DNA from: an uncultured Lachnospiraceae bacterium
Lineage (GTDB): Bacteria; Bacillota; Clostridia; Lachnospirales; Lachnospiraceae
Length of the DNA stretch: 6,720 nucleotides
Direction: 5' to 3'
Assembly (NCBI GenBank): GCA_902783735.1
Contig: CACZSE010000107.1
Location: forward strand, 1-6,720
Below the pieces are notes generated by a model. That model searched no databases. It was not told where the DNA came from and was given only the letters and a program-made list of their open reading frames with translations. This document shows positions 6,123 to 6,720 of the stretch, piece after piece. The stretch's first letter is position 1; the number at the start of each line of letters is the position of its first letter. A program made the translations under genes and the position numbers.

Positions 6123-6164
6123 TCATGTTCTTTTTAAGTTGTGGGTAGTTTTAAGGTGTCTCAC
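6123..6164 (-). CDS. Possible 13-codon leader peptide before pyrB
   Basis: A GTG at 6164-6162 opens a short frame, VRHLKTTHNLKRT (first residue Met if used as a start), ending in TGA at 6125-6123. GGGAGG (6179-6174) is 9 bases upstream, a good ribosome site. The stop codon is 4 bases before the terminator stem, a geometry typical of attenuator leader peptides. Its first residues match the PyrB N terminus (MRHL). It is too short to judge by composition, and could be chance. Confidence 0.3.
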   Translation of the reverse strand: MRHLKTTHNLKRT

Positions 6165-6208
6165 AATATATAGCCTCCCGCATTTAGGCTATAATACCAT
6201 ATATTGTG
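6162..6208. repeat. Imperfect inverted repeat overlapping the pyrB promoter candidate
   Basis: The plus-strand arm CACAATATATAGCCT (6162-6176) is complementary to 6186-6208 once eight bases (ATAATACC, 6191-6198) are looped out. The inner stem AGCCT/AGGCT is perfect, as is the outer CACAATATAT/ATATATTGTG. No T run follows on either strand, so it is not a terminator. The looped-out bases include the -10 hexamer of the promoter candidate. Confidence 0.6.
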
Positions 6209-6219
6209 CTCATGTTCAA
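6191..6219 (-). promoter_or_regulatory. Promoter candidate for the pyrB leader
   Basis: On the minus strand TTGAAC (6219-6214) is 17 bases from TATTAT (6196-6191), which is preceded by TGG to give an extended -10. The -35 begins 12 bases after the membrane-protein stop. Transcription would start near 6184 and reach pyrB after about 325 bases. Confidence 0.5.
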
Positions 6220-6231
6220 CAAAAAATTTTA

Positions 6232-6720
6232 TTATTTTGCATTCTTGAATATTCCCCTGAATGCACGCTGCGTTATGGGTTTTTTTATCAACAGTCTGCA
6301 TATCAGGTATTGAAGTATAGTACCCACGACAATAATGATATATCCGCTTGCCACTGCCTGACCGATCGTTATGTTACTCAGAACTTCTATATTGTTTAAG
6401 ATATTGAACCCGGTTATGGCAAACGTGATCGTAAAGCAGAATACCACGATAGAAACAATGAAGTATTTATAAACAACAGCCGCATAAATAAATATAAAGA
6501 AAAACATTATATTGATCGCCAGTAACGAAGCTGCGATTTCGTTTGCCTTTTCCGGATATCTGCCGGTTAAATACAGTCTGAACAAAACAAGAATGGTATA
6601 GAGTATCAAAGAGACTATGGCATTTAGCTTCACCGGTATATCCAGCTGTACCCTTCTTCCCAGCCACGATGACATTATCATGTCCGACATACATAACGAC
6701 ATCACAAACTGGAAAATATA
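6232..6720 (-). CDS. Unrecognised multi-pass membrane protein (5' end outside window)
   Basis: The frame is open from the right edge to TAA at 6232-6234, giving 162 visible residues. About four hydrophobic segments can be seen: around IVSLILYTILVLF, SLLAINIMFFFIFIYAAVV, YFIVSIVVFCFTITFAI and ASGYIIIVVGTILQYLICRLLI. A basic cytoplasmic-looking tail follows (KKPITQRAFRGIFKNAK). A GTG at 6703-6705 and an ATG at 6700-6702 are possible starts. No ribosome site precedes them, and the frame continues upstream with plausible residues, so the gene probably extends beyond the window. I do not recognise the family; a transporter permease or polysaccharide-export-type protein is possible, but not shown. 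It is separated from pyrB by a terminator. Confidence 0.7.
   Translation of the reverse strand, partial: YIFQFVMSLCMSDMIMSSWLGRRVQLDIPVKLNAIVSLILYTILVLFRLYLTGRYPEKANEIAASLLAINIMFFFIFIYAAVVYKYFIVSIVVFCFTITFAITGFNILNNIEVLSNITIGQAVASGYIIIVVGTILQYLICRLLIKKPITQRAFRGIFKNAK

Noticed and set aside
6123..6176. Remnant of a transposase C terminus
   Set aside because: The basic peptide ending in NLKRT looks vaguely transposase-like, but only about 20 codons are open and no terminal repeats or target duplications are visible.
6172..6190. PyrR-binding hairpin in the pyrB leader
   Set aside because: CGGGAGGCT resembles the 3' half of the known consensus, but the loop is 9 bases rather than 6 and the predicted transcript start excludes the left arm.

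Overview
The window looks like a chromosomal segment of an anaerobic Firmicute, most likely a Lachnospiraceae member (Butyrivibrio-like). I infer this from three things. Strong AGGAGG-type ribosome sites precede several genes. Aspartate transcarbamylase occurs as a PyrB/PyrI pair. A compact folate cluster carries a FolB-FolK fusion. The genus is an inference; the gene families are clear.

Nearly everything is on the minus strand, so the genes read from right to left. At the right edge is the 3' part of an unrecognised multi-pass membrane protein gene. A gene-free stretch of about 370 bp follows (5861-6231). It holds an imperfect inverted repeat overlapping a good promoter candidate, a possible 13-codon leader peptide, an intrinsic terminator, and a 191-bp array of 89-bp tandem repeats ending 35 bp before pyrB. 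Next come pyrB and pyrI, which overlap by 7 bp and encode the catalytic and regulatory chains of aspartate transcarbamylase. Then come a small bacterial PH-domain protein and folC. After a 106-bp gap with its own extended -10 promoter come folE, folP and the folB-folK fusion, packed end to start. FolE, FolB-FolK, FolP and FolC take GTP to 7,8-dihydropteroate and dihydrofolate/folylpolyglutamate. A phosphatase for dihydroneopterin triphosphate and dihydrofolate reductase are not in the window.

At the left edge the last 30 codons of an unknown plus-strand gene converge on folBK. The 302-bp gap between them is the most unusual part. Each gene ends in a terminator hairpin built around the same core (GAGACAGGTTCGCGC, a short variable loop, GCGCTCAACAATCTCT), with the core oriented the same way relative to its own gene. 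In both cases the stem does not stop at the terminator. It continues back through the stop codon into the coding sequence, so each gene's 3' end is present a second time, inverted, beyond the terminator. The mirrored sequences differ completely between the two genes; only the core is shared. A third, partly rebuilt copy lies between them. I know of no named element with this architecture, and it is the best candidate here for something undescribed.
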